Shown here in pieces: positions 16,463-24,697 of a stretch of DNA of 64,000 nucleotides (within the stretch, counting starts at the first letter, position 1; each line of letters starts with the position of its first letter). The DNA is from Yes71-27 sp040758635 (lineage in GTDB: Bacteria > Bacillota > Desulfotomaculia > Desulfotomaculales > Ammonificaceae): NCBI GenBank assembly GCA_040758635.1, contig JBFLVI010000001.1, positions 114,789 to 178,788 on the forward strand, in the 5' to 3' direction. Made by a program: the position numbers and the translations under genes. The notes below the pieces were generated by a model. It saw nothing but the letters and a program-made list of their open reading frames with translations. It was not told the DNA's origin and made no database searches.

Positions 16463-17611
16463 ATGCTTAACCGGCGCGATGCAGACGCTTTAGTTTTACT
16501 CGACCGCGGTGATATCCTCAGTCTTTACCTGAACGTGGATCCGGCCCAACCCGAGAACCAGAGCGCCTCCCCGGCCTACCGCATCTGGGTCAAGAACGCG
16601 CTTGATGAAGTCGCCGAAGGTGCGGACAGGGAACAGCGGCGGGTACTGCGCGAAGTGGCGACACGCGTGCGCGAATACGTAAACCTTTACCGCCCGCGGG
16701 GTAAAGGGCTGGCTCTTTTCGCCGGGCCGGATTTCTGGCAGGAGTTTACCCTTCCCGTACCGGTGCTAAACCACGTCCACTTCGGCCAACCGGACGTGGC
16801 CCCGCTGCTGTGGCTCCTGGATGAGTATAAACCCTACGGGATCGTGCTCGTGGACAGGGTTCAGGCCCGTTTTTTGGCTGCCTTTCTCGGACGCGCGGCC
16901 TTTCAGGGAGAAAGCCGCCTGGTACTGGATACGACCGACTGGCGGCGGATGGATCTCAAGCCGGCGACCGGCCACGGTATTTACGTTAAGGGAAGCAACC
17001 GGGACGCGTTCGATGCGCGGGTGGACGAACAGATAGCTTCCTTCTGGCGCTCCGTCGCCGAGCAGGTAACCGGTTGGGCGGATCAGGAAGGCTTCAGACA
17101 ACTTGTCATCGGGGGTGAGGAGGCGGCCGTTGCCGAAGTACTCCGCCTCCTGCCGGAAGAGACGGCGAGGCTGGTGGCGGGGAAAATGAACCTGCTTGGG
17201 TCGGCCTCGGAAAGCGAAGTCCTCGAGCGCGTAGAACCGGTGGTGCTTGCCTTTGAGCGGCAGCGGGAACTGAGTCTGGTGGATAGGATTCTGGACGGAG
17301 CCCTGTCGGGAGGGCAGGCGGCGATCGGTTTGGCCGACGTGCTTGGGATGCTGCAGGAAGGACGGGCGCACGTGATGGTGGTGGCGTGGCCGTTTGAGGG
17401 CACCGCCTACCAGTGCACCGGCTGCGGTTACCTCCTGGCTCAGCGCCGGTCCGCGTGTCCTTTCTGCGGCGGCGCCCTGACCGTCCGTCCGCTGCGGGAG
17501 CTTTTGCCCCGCCTGGCATACGAAAAGAAGACCAAACTCGAACTGGTTTCGGAAGCGGCGGCAGAACGTCTAACAGTATGCGACGGGATTGCCGCGCTCT
17601 TGAGGTATTAA
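16463..17611 (+). CDS. eRF1-like bacterial release-factor family protein (baeRF/VLRF1 type) with zinc ribbon
   Basis: 382 aa from ATG 16463 after AGGAGGTGGCG. The N-terminus (RRDADALVLLDRGDILSLYLNVDP) and central GIVLVDRVQARFLAAFLGR segment match the bacterial proteins related to archaeo-eukaryotic peptide release factor 1. A third region with VIGGEEAAVAEVLRLLPEE and a C-terminal domain ending in a zinc ribbon (CTGCG and CPFCG, about residues 340-360) completes an eRF1-like order of domains. I do not see a GGQ tripeptide, so peptide release by the classic mechanism is doubtful; ribosome rescue or ribosome binding under stress is inference. Its 3' end overlaps the convergent aminotransferase by 4 bp. 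Confidence 0.62.
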   Translation: MLNRRDADALVLLDRGDILSLYLNVDPAQPENQSASPAYRIWVKNALDEVAEGADREQRRVLREVATRVREYVNLYRPRGKGLALFAGPDFWQEFTLPVPVLNHVHFGQPDVAPLLWLLDEYKPYGIVLVDRVQARFLAAFLGRAAFQGESRLVLDTTDWRRMDLKPATGHGIYVKGSNRDAFDARVDEQIASFWRSVAEQVTGWADQEGFRQLVIGGEEAAVAEVLRLLPEETARLVAGKMNLLGSASESEVLERVEPVVLAFERQRELSLVDRILDGALSGGQAAIGLADVLGMLQEGRAHVMVVAWPFEGTAYQCTGCGYLLAQRRSACPFCGGALTVRPLRELLPRLAYEKKTKLELVSEAAAERLTVCDGIAALLRY

Positions 17612-18459
17612 ATTCTTTCCGCAACAGCTTTCCGGTACAACTCCCGGAGCGTTTGCGTCACGTACCCGGGACGGCCGTCGCCCACCGGGCGGCCGTCAAC
17701 CGCCACCAGCGGCATCACTTCCAGGAGCGAGTTGGTCAGAAACGCCTCCCCGGCGGCGAACAGTTCCGCTGGTTCCACCGGGCGCTCCACCACCGCAAAC
17801 CCGGCGTCCCGGGCCGATTGCAACACCAGGTTCCGGGTTATTCCCGGGAGGAGCCCGCTTGTCACATCGGGGGTGACGACGGTTTGCCCGGTGACCAGGA
17901 AAAGATTGCTAACGGTTCCCTCGCAGAGGCGGCCGGAGGTGTTCACGAAGAGTCCTTCGTCGGCCCCTTTTGCGCCGGCTTCCTTCCTGCCCAGGATGTT
18001 TTCCAGGAAGTTCAGGGACTTCAAATAAACCAGCGGTGAACGTTCGTTCCTGGGGAAAGAGACCAGAACCGCCCGGAAACCGCGTGCATAAAGCTCCGCC
18101 GGATAAGGCGTTCCCGGCCGCGCTGTTACCAGAACCACCGGCGGGCCGCTGTCCACCGGGTAGAGTCCGCTGCCCCGGCCCCGGACAACGGTCAGCCGCA
18201 GGCTGCCTTCCCGGAGGCCATTGGCGGCTATCGTTTCTTCTACCGCTGTTCGCAGTTGTGCCAGCCCAGGCATCCCGGACAGGCCGAGCACACTTGCTCC
18301 CGCTGTCAGCCTTGCAACGTGCTCCTCAAAAAGGAACGGCCGGCTGCCGTAGACCCGGAAGGTTTCAAAAAGCCCGTCGCCGTATAAATACCCCCGCTCC
18401 AGCGCCAGCAGCGCCTCATCTTCTGCTACGACTTTCCCGTTGAACCAGAGATAACCCAC
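17608..18459 (-). CDS. pabC: aminotransferase class IV (aminodeoxychorismate lyase / branched-chain type)
   Basis: PLP fold-type IV enzyme of 283 aa. Motifs: GYLYGDGLFETFRVYGSRPFL at the N-terminus, lysine in VYLKSLNFLENILGR, and EGTVSNLFLVTGQTVVTP. The family contains 4-amino-4-deoxychorismate lyase, D-amino acid and branched-chain aminotransferases. GDGLFETFRV and length favour PabC, which would pair with TrpG/TrpE-like enzymes in folate synthesis. The symbol is therefore likely, not certain. It is followed downstream only by the convergent eRF1-like gene and lies 40 bp after an MFS gene. Confidence 0.75.
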   Translation of the reverse strand: MGYLWFNGKVVAEDEALLALERGYLYGDGLFETFRVYGSRPFLFEEHVARLTAGASVLGLSGMPGLAQLRTAVEETIAANGLREGSLRLTVVRGRGSGLYPVDSGPPVVLVTARPGTPYPAELYARGFRAVLVSFPRNERSPLVYLKSLNFLENILGRKEAGAKGADEGLFVNTSGRLCEGTVSNLFLVTGQTVVTPDVTSGLLPGITRNLVLQSARDAGFAVVERPVEPAELFAAGEAFLTNSLLEVMPLVAVDGRPVGDGRPGYVTQTLRELYRKAVAERI

Positions 18460-18500
18460 TTCTTTCTCCCACCTTAAATATTTGGAAGCCCGGCGATTCC

Positions 18501-19613
18501 CTATGCACCCGACAGCCGACGACTGACGACCGACGGCCTTTTAGGCGCCCACAGAAGGCCGGCGAAGCTCAGCACGGCCGCCGCATACATGGGTGCATGG
18601 TAATCCCACAAGGAGGCCAGCAGTCCGCCGAGAAAAGGCCCTGCCGCCAGGCAGAGGTTTATGTTGGCCATCAGGATGCCCGTGGCTGTGCCGCGCTCTT
18701 CGCCGGAGCGGAGGAGCAGCACCAAGGCCCCGATGTAAAGCGCCGACCAGGCCGCCGAAAGCATCACCTGCACCGGGAAGACCTGGAAGAAATGGGTGAG
18801 CACGGTATAAAGCAGAAAGACCGTCCCGGACAGGAAAAGTCCCAGTCGGAAGAGGCCCACCCCTGCAAAGCGTTCTAACAGCGACATCAGAACCACCTGC
18901 CCGGCGAAATTGGTGGCGCCCACCAGCCCGATCCAGAATTTATCCGCGCCAAGCTCCCGCAGGAAGAGCGGGAAGATGATCCAGACCGCCGAGGCGCCGA
19001 GGTGGCGCAGGAAAACAGGCACGTAAACGGCGCGGTTCTGCCGGATCACCCGAAAAAAACGCGGGGCCTGGGGTACCAGGCGCCTGTTCAGCTCTTGCAG
19101 CCGAAGGCTTAGAAAAAAGGCCGCCGCACAACTCACGAAACTCAACAAAAAAAGGAGGTGGTATTCTTTTAAAAAAGCGGCTGCCAGGTCGCCGAAGATC
19201 CAGCCCAGAGCAGCGGCGGAGACGAATCTCCCCACTTTGCCCCGGTCTTCGTAGGCAAAAACCAGCAGCGTGCCGGTGGTGATGCCCAGGGTGAATCCCA
19301 CCGCCGTCCGCACCACCAGCAGGCTGGTCACGTCCCAGGCCAGCAGTTGACTCAGGAAAGCAAGCGCGCTTAAAGCCAGTCCAATCCTGACGAAACGCAA
19401 CCGCCCGGAGATGTCCGCCTGGCGCCCGAAGATGAACGCCGTGGCAAAAAAAGCCAGCCCGTTCGCCGCACCTACCAGTCCAACGTCGAAGTCGGTGCCG
19501 CCCAGGTCCCTGGTTAAAAGCGGGATGAACAACCGCGAAGATTCTACCGCCAGGTTAAAAAGGAATCCTACCAGAATCGGGCTTGCAAACCGCTGCCAGA
19601 TCTCGCCCGCCAA
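18501..19613 (-). CDS. MFS transporter
   Basis: Major facilitator of 370 aa with about 12 hydrophobic segments. The N-terminal half has the loop 2-3 motif in degenerate form (FGRQADISGRLRFVRIGL), and there is a long charged central loop (LQELNRRLVPQAPRFFRVI). The substrate cannot be told from sequence; no substrate-specific neighbour is evident. It starts 6 bp after the DUF502 gene and is likely co-transcribed with it. Confidence 0.85.
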   Translation of the reverse strand: MAGEIWQRFASPILVGFLFNLAVESSRLFIPLLTRDLGGTDFDVGLVGAANGLAFFATAFIFGRQADISGRLRFVRIGLALSALAFLSQLLAWDVTSLLVVRTAVGFTLGITTGTLLVFAYEDRGKVGRFVSAAALGWIFGDLAAAFLKEYHLLFLLSFVSCAAAFFLSLRLQELNRRLVPQAPRFFRVIRQNRAVYVPVFLRHLGASAVWIIFPLFLRELGADKFWIGLVGATNFAGQVVLMSLLERFAGVGLFRLGLFLSGTVFLLYTVLTHFFQVFPVQVMLSAAWSALYIGALVLLLRSGEERGTATGILMANINLCLAAGPFLGGLLASLWDYHAPMYAAAVLSFAGLLWAPKRPSVVSRRLSGA

Positions 19614-19619
19614 ATACCC

Positions 19620-20246
19620 TTACCTCTCCCTTTCCTTCACTTTGAGCTGTTCCCCGAGAGGTTTTTTCGGTTCGATTATTCCGGTGGAGACGATTAGCCG
19701 CAATCCCTCCTCGACCGAAATGTCGAGGAAGATTACTTCGTCCTTGGGCAAAAAAATCAGGAAACCTGACATCGGCACCGGAACGTGCGGAACAAGTACC
19801 TTTACCAGTTCCCGGCCCGCCGCGTTCCTGATGACTTCGCCGGCCTCTCCCACCACGAACCCGACCGCCCAACTCCCGGCACGGGGGAATTGCACCAGCA
19901 CCACCTGCCGGAAGACCTGCTTCCTTTCCTCGCCGAAGGTTTCGACGATCTCTTTGGCCGTCCGGTAAAGCGTATTGACCAGCGGGATCCGGTAGACCAC
20001 TTCCTCCCAAAAAAAGAGCAGGCGCCGGCCGATCACATTGGTGGCAAAGATGCCTACCGCTACAATAAGGACGACGGTAATGATGATCCCGAGCCCCGGA
20101 ATCTTGTAGGAGGTAAAATAACCCACCAGCCTGCCGGCGAAGCCGTCAACGAAAGTAAACAGTTTCCACAAGATGAAAGCGGTCACCGCCGCCGGCAGGA
20201 TGACCGCCAGTCCGGTCAAGAAATAATTACGCAGGTTCCGCCGCAT
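19620..20246 (-). CDS. DUF502 family membrane protein
   Basis: 208 aa. Two membrane helices at the N-terminal half (YFLTGLAVILPAAVTAFILW and IIITVVLIVAVGIFATNVIG) followed by a soluble domain with the conserved FVVGEAGEVI and VPHVPVPMSGFLIFLPKDEV segments that define the family. Function unknown; relatives are widespread in bacteria and plants. The start overlaps the 3' end of the Clp1-like kinase gene by 31 bp, so both belong to one transcript. Confidence 0.85.
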   Translation of the reverse strand: MRRNLRNYFLTGLAVILPAAVTAFILWKLFTFVDGFAGRLVGYFTSYKIPGLGIIITVVLIVAVGIFATNVIGRRLLFFWEEVVYRIPLVNTLYRTAKEIVETFGEERKQVFRQVVLVQFPRAGSWAVGFVVGEAGEVIRNAAGRELVKVLVPHVPVPMSGFLIFLPKDEVIFLDISVEEGLRLIVSTGIIEPKKPLGEQLKVKERER

Positions 20247-21304
20247 CTTTCATCCCTTTTTTCTCCGAAAACGGTTCCGGCATCGAGTCTGGTGTCGCCG
20301 AATTCCACCACGCGGACGGGCTCTCCTCCCTGATACGGGGTGACCATAAGCATCCTGGCGCCCTCATAATCCATCTTCTCCACCCAACCCAGGGAAAGAC
20401 ACCGCCCTTTTCGCCCCAGCAGCCCGGCAACCGTACCGGAAAAACTATCCGGTGCGATCCGCAGGCACCGCGGTACCTTCAGCAGTTCGGCCGCCGACAG
20501 CAACGTTTCGTGTGCCACCGGTTCACGCGTAACTATTATCGCGCCGTGAACGCTCTTTTCGGCCCAGAGCACCGGCTGCCCGGTTAACTCTCCCAGGTTT
20601 TCCTTCTCAAGCGGGGTGAGCGGATCACCGGTGAACAGGCTCGTGCGGGCGGTACGAAAACTGCCGAAGGGCAACTCGATCCGCCGCGCGCCCGCAAAAA
20701 ACTCCCGCCAGCGCTGCTCGCGAAATGCCGCGCGCACCTCATATGAACGCCGGCAGACGCCTGCTGCTACCCGGAGGCGGTAAACCGCAAATCCGGCCGC
20801 CTCCCACGTCTTGAGCATGGGTTCCAGCTCTCCCCGGCGCTGGAGCGCGATAATCGCGTCCGGCCGGGTTAAACCGACCTTGTAGTACTTCAGTGTCCGT
20901 CCGAGGTCCTGGCCGATAAGGCCCGTCGTGTTCACGATGACCCGCCGCGCGCCGGCTGCAAAAGCCCGCTCGACCATCCTCTTGGTGCCTGCAACCGCCG
21001 CCGTGATGTGCCCGCGCGGCGTCGTTGACCCCACAAAATAAAACTCCGCCGGCGGCACGTCATGCAGGTGTTCAACCGCCTGTTGCAGCACTCCCAGGCC
21101 GATGGTGGTCGGCGGACCGATGTCCGATTGACCCACGTCGGCGTCTACGACGGCCGTTTTGTAACCGAGCGCCCAGGCTGTGTTGGCGAGGTAGGTGGTC
21201 ATGGTGCTCTTGCCGGTGTCCACCGCGCCGACCAGGATCACCAGGCAGGCCCGGGACAGAACCTCCTTTGCCAGTCCCTCCCATTCACTGGGATACTGCA
21301 GCAC
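20216..21304 (-). CDS. Clp1/Grc3-like polynucleotide 5'-hydroxyl kinase
   Basis: About 362 aa from GTG 21304 (AAGGAG upstream inside the preceding gene's 3' end). The P-loop ILVGAVDTGKSTMTTYLAN, Walker B-like VVDADVGQSDIGPPTTIGLG, and YFVGSTTPRGHITA are diagnostic of the Clp1_P domain shared by eukaryotic Clp1, Nol9/Grc3 and archaeal RNA kinases. These phosphorylate 5'-OH ends of RNA or DNA. The C-terminal ~130 residues (after IELPFGSF) hold a small beta domain. The natural substrate in bacteria is not established. Neighbours are a coiled-coil protein (2 bp upstream) and PolX, suggesting a nucleic-acid end-processing role by inference. Confidence 0.8.
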   Translation of the reverse strand: MLQYPSEWEGLAKEVLSRACLVILVGAVDTGKSTMTTYLANTAWALGYKTAVVDADVGQSDIGPPTTIGLGVLQQAVEHLHDVPPAEFYFVGSTTPRGHITAAVAGTKRMVERAFAAGARRVIVNTTGLIGQDLGRTLKYYKVGLTRPDAIIALQRRGELEPMLKTWEAAGFAVYRLRVAAGVCRRSYEVRAAFREQRWREFFAGARRIELPFGSFRTARTSLFTGDPLTPLEKENLGELTGQPVLWAEKSVHGAIIVTREPVAHETLLSAAELLKVPRCLRIAPDSFSGTVAGLLGRKGRCLSLGWVEKMDYEGARMLMVTPYQGGEPVRVVEFGDTRLDAGTVFGEKRDERCGGTCVIIS

Positions 21305-21306
21305 CC

Positions 21307-21888
21307 TCAGTCGATTCTCCTTATCTTCTCTTTTTGTTCGTTCAGAACCGCCTCGTACTGCGTGTCCAACTGCTGCTGGAGCCGTGTCCATTCTTCCATG
21401 AAGGCGGGGTGGCGCTCCACATTCACCTTTAGCTTGGCGCCAAGCTGCTGCTCCAGAGCCTTTTGGGTCGGTGCCAGCCGCGCGCTTAAGCTCTGCTTGA
21501 GGTTTTCGTACGTATGGTCGAGCGCCTGGGTGTAATAGCTGAAAAGGTACTCCAGTTCGCTGAAAACCTGCCGGAGCGCTCCTTTGTTCTTCTTGACGAG
21601 CAGCAGCCCTTCCATGGCACGCTTGTTCGTCTCCTGCGTCAGCTCATCCTTTGGCAACTGAATATTCCTGATGAAGGTCTCCTTAATCCCGTCCAGGACG
21701 TAGCCGCGCTCGTCTTCACCGTACCGTTCCAGTTCCGCCAGGAGATCGAAGTCCTTCTCTTCCAAGAAGCGTGCCGCCGCGGCGTTCCCTTTCGGCGTGT
21801 ACTCGATGCTGGCAACGTTGACGTCGTCCAGGTTCAGGCTGCTGAGTCGTTCCATCGCCTTCTCGTACGCGGTCTTGATCTTGTTCAT
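21307..21888 (-). CDS. conserved hypothetical coiled-coil protein
   Basis: About 193 aa from ATG 21888 (AAGGTGGGAAG upstream); the frame is open to 21900. Mostly helical, rich in Glu, Lys and Leu, with a likely coiled coil in the C-terminal half (LSARLAPTQKALEQQLGAKL and RLQQQLDTQYEAVLNEQKEK). No catalytic motif or membrane segment. It ends 2 bp before the Clp1-like kinase start and shares its ribosome-binding region, so it may be a partner of the kinase. I do not recognise a named family with confidence. Confidence 0.75.
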   Translation of the reverse strand: MNKIKTAYEKAMERLSSLNLDDVNVASIEYTPKGNAAAARFLEEKDFDLLAELERYGEDERGYVLDGIKETFIRNIQLPKDELTQETNKRAMEGLLLVKKNKGALRQVFSELEYLFSYYTQALDHTYENLKQSLSARLAPTQKALEQQLGAKLKVNVERHPAFMEEWTRLQQQLDTQYEAVLNEQKEKIRRID

Positions 21889-21924
21889 GAATCTTCCCAC
21901 CTTCCGCCTTTACATTATTTTTGC

Positions 21925-23658
21925 CTATTTGTTTAACAAAAAATCCCGTTTCCGGTGCAAAAAGGCTATAAGTTCTTTGTAATTCAGCGTGTTAATCACC
22001 TGTTCTTTAGTCAACCAGCTCCGGCGTGCGACCCCGATTCCAAGATCCAGGAACTCCATCTGGTCCAGAAGGTGGGCATCGCTGCCAATTGAGAACCGCG
22101 CTCCTTTTTCGGCCGCCGCACGGGTGTGGGTATCGTTGAGGTCCAGGCGCTTGTAGTACGCGTTGATTTCCAGCAGGGTCTGCGTCTCGGCAGCCGCTTT
22201 AAAAACTGCCTCCAGGTCCACCGCGTAAGCCTCCCGCTCTCCGAGCAGCCTCCCGGTAGGGTGAGCAACGGCGTGGACATACGGGTTTTCGATGGCACTC
22301 AATAGCCGCCGGGTCTGTACCTCTTTACTCTGCCGGAAGCCGGTGTGGATGGCGGCTATTGCCACGTCGAGCGACGCCAGCACCTCGTCGGGGTAGTCCA
22401 GGCGGCCGTCAACCCCGATCTCCACCTCCGCCCCGCAGAGCAGCTTCACATCGCTGCTCTGTTCATTGAACGCCCTTATCGCCGCCCGCTTTTTTTCCAG
22501 CGCTGCCGGGTCCAGGCCGCCGGCCACCTTCAGCGCCTGGGAGTGGTCACAGACCGCCACCCACTCCAGGCCCAACCGGCGGGCCTTTTCCGCGATTTCC
22601 TCGAGGGAGGCCGAGCCGTCGCTGTACTTCGAGTGGACGTGAAAATCGCCTTTTACCTCTGCCGGCTCCACGACCGTGGGAAGGCGTCCTTCCAGCCCCG
22701 CCTCGATCTCGCCCCAATCCTCCCGCATTTCCGGCGGGATGAAAGGCAGGCCCACGGCCGCGAACACTTCCTCTTCCGTGGCGCCGGCAATCATTTCTTC
22801 ACCACGGAAAACGCCGTATTCGTTGATCTTCAGTCCCAGCCGCACGCCCAACTCCCGGACCCGGATGTTGTGCGCCTTGCAGCCGGTGAAATAGCATAGC
22901 GCCGCCCCGTAGCTTTCTTCCGGCACGACACGCAGGTCGATCTGAAGCCCGTCTGCCGTTCGGATACTGGATTTCGTCGGCCCGTGGGCGATAACCTCGG
23001 CTGCCACCGGGAGGGTTACGAAAACATCCATCACCTTTTCCGGCTTGTCGGAAGCAGCCAGAACATCCACGTCCCCGACGGTTTCCTTATAGCGGCGGAT
23101 ACTCCCTGCCAGGCTTACCCGTTTCACCGGCGCCCTTTCCTGCAGGAGGGCCACGACGGAGCGAGCCAAGGGCAGAACCATTCCGAGCGGGCGGCGCTCC
23201 TGTACCGAGCGCAGGAGGGCGATCCCGCGCAGGATGTTTTCCTCGGTTTTAGCCTTGATCCCGGGCAGCCCCTTGAGCCGTCCTTCCCGGGCCAGCCGCT
23301 CGAGTGCCGCCACGCTTTCAATGCCCAGTTCTTCGTAAAGCATCCGGGCGGTTTTCGGGCCTACGCCCGGAACCTGGAGGAGTTCTACCAGGCCGGACGG
23401 TACTTTCTGCTTCAGTTGTTCGTACTGCGGCAGGGTGCCGGTCTTCAAGATCTCTTCGATCTTGCGGGCGAGTTCCTTGCCGATGCCCGGGATCTTCGTC
23501 AGTTCTCCCCGCGCGGCTACAGCCGCAATATCCTCGGAAAGGTTCTCGATGTTCTGCGCTGCCCGCTGGTAGGCACGGATGCGGTAGGCGTCCTCCCCTA
23601 AAATCTCCATTATGTCGGCCATTTGCCGGAAAATGGTACAGACATCACTGTTTTTCAC
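21925..23658 (-). CDS. polX: DNA polymerase/3'-5' exonuclease PolX
   Basis: Family X polymerase, about 577 aa, for gap-filling in base-excision repair. Order: N-terminal helix-hairpin-helix 8-kDa-like region (YRIRAYQRAAQNIENL, LTKIPGIGKELARKIEEIL), second HhH (LLQVPGVGPKTARMLYEELG), nucleotidyltransferase palm (VSLAGSIRRYKETVGDVDVLAAS with catalytic Asp pair), and a C-terminal PHP phosphoesterase (DFHVHSKYSDGSASLEEIA, VCDHSQAL, IAAIHTGFRQ, SIGSDAHLLDQM). The start is probably GTG 23658 (AAGGTGGT), with the frame open to 23667. The Clp1-like kinase lies two genes downstream. Confidence 0.93.
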   Translation of the reverse strand: MKNSDVCTIFRQMADIMEILGEDAYRIRAYQRAAQNIENLSEDIAAVAARGELTKIPGIGKELARKIEEILKTGTLPQYEQLKQKVPSGLVELLQVPGVGPKTARMLYEELGIESVAALERLAREGRLKGLPGIKAKTEENILRGIALLRSVQERRPLGMVLPLARSVVALLQERAPVKRVSLAGSIRRYKETVGDVDVLAASDKPEKVMDVFVTLPVAAEVIAHGPTKSSIRTADGLQIDLRVVPEESYGAALCYFTGCKAHNIRVRELGVRLGLKINEYGVFRGEEMIAGATEEEVFAAVGLPFIPPEMREDWGEIEAGLEGRLPTVVEPAEVKGDFHVHSKYSDGSASLEEIAEKARRLGLEWVAVCDHSQALKVAGGLDPAALEKKRAAIRAFNEQSSDVKLLCGAEVEIGVDGRLDYPDEVLASLDVAIAAIHTGFRQSKEVQTRRLLSAIENPYVHAVAHPTGRLLGEREAYAVDLEAVFKAAAETQTLLEINAYYKRLDLNDTHTRAAAEKGARFSIGSDAHLLDQMEFLDLGIGVARRSWLTKEQVINTLNYKELIAFLHRKRDFLLNK

Positions 23659-23765
23659 GGCGACCACCTTCTATATCATATCAGAAAGACGGCCGCGCAG
23701 CAAAAAATGGTGGTGCGGTGCGCACTTCCGGCAACCCTTACTGTTTTCAAGGAAATCCAGACAGG

Positions 23766-23796
23766 AAAAAACGGCCGGGGCAAACCGCCGTTTTTT
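23766..23796. terminator. bidirectional rho-independent terminator
   Basis: AAAAAACGGC (23766-23775) and GCCGTTTTTT (23787-23796) form a strong stem with A/T runs at both sides. It lies between the MBL gene 3' end (23858) and the start of polX, so it acts on the minus strand for the MBL transcript. Confidence 0.85.
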
Positions 23797-23857
23797 AAAC
23801 AATAGCAAGTCAAAGGCCTGGTCGTGCAGGACCGGATGCAGCCGCGCCCCGCCGCTT

Positions 23858-24682
23858 CTAAAACGTGAAGGTTTCGCCGGTGCTGGCGAAGCGGAAACAC
23901 TCCCCGAAAACCTCCGCCAGCCGCGCCGCAACCGGCAGGCCGGTGCAATGGTTGGCCGCCAGTAGGTCCAGGCCGAGCTCCTTCAGGTAGGAGACGGTAT
24001 CAGCAAGCTGTGCGCTGTCCACCGGCGCCAGGTGCGTGCCGCCCAGGACTGCAGTCACCTTGGGGATTCCGGTCACCTTCCGCGCGTGCTCGACGATGTT
24101 CGCCACCCCGGCGTGGGCGCAACCAAGGAGCACCACCAGTCCTGCCGGCGTTACGGCGTACAGGCTCAGGTCGTCGGCCAGCGGATCGGGCACCCGCTCC
24201 GTCTCCCGGTAAACGTACATCCGGGCGTCACCCTTCTCGAAGGACGTCCTCCGGGGCACCTCCCCGCTCAGCCAAAGGCCCGGGAAGAGTTCCCGCGGCT
24301 CCCTGACCCAGACAAATTCCGCCCCTGCATCCTCCAGTTCCTCCCGGGAAAAGGGAATTCCCACGTAGCGGTCTGTGGGAGACGTGACCCGGTGGCCGCT
24401 GAAAATGTCTGGGTGACCGTAAACAGGGATCCTTCTCCCGATGAATTCGAGCACGTCCCGGAGGCCGCCGGTATGGTCGCAGTGCCCGTGGCTCAGAACC
24501 ACCGCTTCGGCCGCGCGCAGGTCGACCCCGAGACAAACGGCGTTGGTAACCACCGCCCCGCGGTGCCCCGTGTCAAAAAGGAGCCTGTGTCCCTCGTACT
24601 CCACCCATAGACTCAAGCCGTGCTCCCCCAATAGCCTCATGGGGCGGCCGACGGTATTTTCCACCAGCACCGTGACGCGCAT
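23858..24682 (-). CDS. MBL-fold metallohydrolase (COG1237-like)
   Basis: 274 aa. The zinc-binding motif is in VVLSHGHCDHTGGLRDVLEF (HxHxDH form), with LLFDTGHRGAVV before it and LLGCAHAGVANIVEH and AVLGGTHLAP after it. The order and spacing fit the COG1237 group, related to the methanopterin-pathway enzyme that makes ribofuranosylaminobenzene phosphate. In bacteria of this type the substrate is unknown. It follows the RMD1-like gene by 15 bp and ends before a terminator. Confidence 0.85.
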   Translation of the reverse strand: MRVTVLVENTVGRPMRLLGEHGLSLWVEYEGHRLLFDTGHRGAVVTNAVCLGVDLRAAEAVVLSHGHCDHTGGLRDVLEFIGRRIPVYGHPDIFSGHRVTSPTDRYVGIPFSREELEDAGAEFVWVREPRELFPGLWLSGEVPRRTSFEKGDARMYVYRETERVPDPLADDLSLYAVTPAGLVVLLGCAHAGVANIVEHARKVTGIPKVTAVLGGTHLAPVDSAQLADTVSYLKELGLDLLAANHCTGLPVAARLAEVFGECFRFASTGETFTF

Positions 24683-24697
24683 TATAATCCCCCCCCA

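Noticed and set aside
16243..16470. 75-codon forward frame
   Set aside because: No ribosome-binding site and it ends within the next gene's start region.
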